From assembly GCF_009870125.1 (NCBI RefSeq), contig NC_046680.1, positions 20,789,501 to 20,853,500 of the forward strand: a stretch of DNA of 64,000 nucleotides. Direction: 5' to 3'. The stretch is from Drosophila pseudoobscura (taxonomy: Eukaryota; Arthropoda; Insecta; Diptera; Drosophilidae). The notes under the pieces were generated by a model, which was not told the DNA's origin, did no database searches, and was given only the letters and a program-made list of their open reading frames with translations. The position numbers and the translations under genes are program-made. The stretch's first letter is position 1; each line of letters begins with the position of its first letter. Below, one piece after another: positions 63,601-64,000 of this stretch.

Positions 63601-64000
63601 GTTGCATTTATTCAAAGGCCAAAGGGATGACAGACACATAGAAAATATGCCTCCCTCATTCATCATGACACGTCTGGGCCTGTCACACGAGAAAGAGCCA
63701 CAACATTTAAGGGAAAAGGATTTACAGCATACTAGTTCTAGCCAACACCTGCACAAACAGGACAGCACAACACGAGCCAGGAGACAAGTTCTGGGCAGCT
63801 TACCTCGTGTTCTTTCTCGAGATTATTTTTGTAAACTTTTTCACTTCGCTTCAAGAAACAAATTCAAACAAATTGAAGAGCTTCGCTCTGTGGCTCTCCT
63901 TTGGCATTCTGGAATCCATTCCAGCCAGCATTCCTGAATGGGGTAGAGCGGGGAGGGGGAAGCTGGGCTCACCTTGGCGCCCATTAAATGAACTGAGCCA
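60606..64000. other. Intergenic or intronic DNA, no supported gene
   Basis: No conserved protein was recognised. It includes a (GTCT)n run near 62245, a (GTTGTT)n run near 62172 and a 167-codon open frame starting near 63434 with a hydrophobic N-terminus but no in-frame ATG at its start. It may be an intron or flank of a gene beyond the window. Confidence 0.45.

Overview
The window is nuclear DNA of a Drosophila-type fly. The genes have short GT-AG introns and Drosophila codon use. The intron-exon products match known fly proteins closely in length and sequence: PI31, STING, Orc6, Prosalpha7, a UTP13/TBL3 WD40 protein, pyruvate carboxylase, Got1, a UPF0598 protein and crossbronx. Low-complexity CAG/CAA/AAC tracts and simple repeats are abundant. 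In D. melanogaster several of these genes lie on 2R (Muller element C), so I infer a Muller C scaffold. The gene order and some divergence suggest a species outside the melanogaster group, perhaps the obscura group; this is inference only.

Layout. About 1-30.4 kb holds one long + strand gene of the Expansion/Rebuff family (Smad MH2-like proteins of tracheal chitin and tube-size control), with a probable non-coding first exon near 3.1-4.2 kb, three very long introns and a compact 3' cluster of exons. It has two alternative C-termini. From 30.5 to 46.5 kb lies a dense housekeeping and immunity cluster: PI31 (-), STING (+), Orc6 (-), Prosalpha7 (-), the UTP13-like gene (+) and pyruvate carboxylase (-, with a 48-nt cassette exon). 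From 46.5 to 54.9 kb is a gene-poor stretch. It holds a degenerate mariner copy, a 100-bp tandem duplication and two exon-like fragments of unknown origin. From 54.9 to 60.3 kb is a second tight cluster: Got1 (-), an AN1 zinc-finger gene (+), a UPF0598 gene (+) and crossbronx (-). The last 3.7 kb shows no gene I can support.

Common themes. Promoters in both clusters carry DRE (TATCGATA) palindromes, as expected for DREF-regulated housekeeping and replication genes. A second word, CGATGTTTT, recurs beside them. Two products act at the proteasome (PI31 and the alpha7 subunit), two in central carbon and nitrogen metabolism (pyruvate carboxylase and Got1), and STING is the cytosolic cyclic-dinucleotide receptor of antiviral defence.

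The most unusual signals are mobile-DNA marks at promoters. A 659-bp inverted-repeat element ends about 110 bp upstream of the STING start codon. A 32-bp perfect palindrome, made of the same terminal sequence head to head and flanked by a 7-bp duplication, sits in the Prosalpha7/UTP13 divergent promoter.
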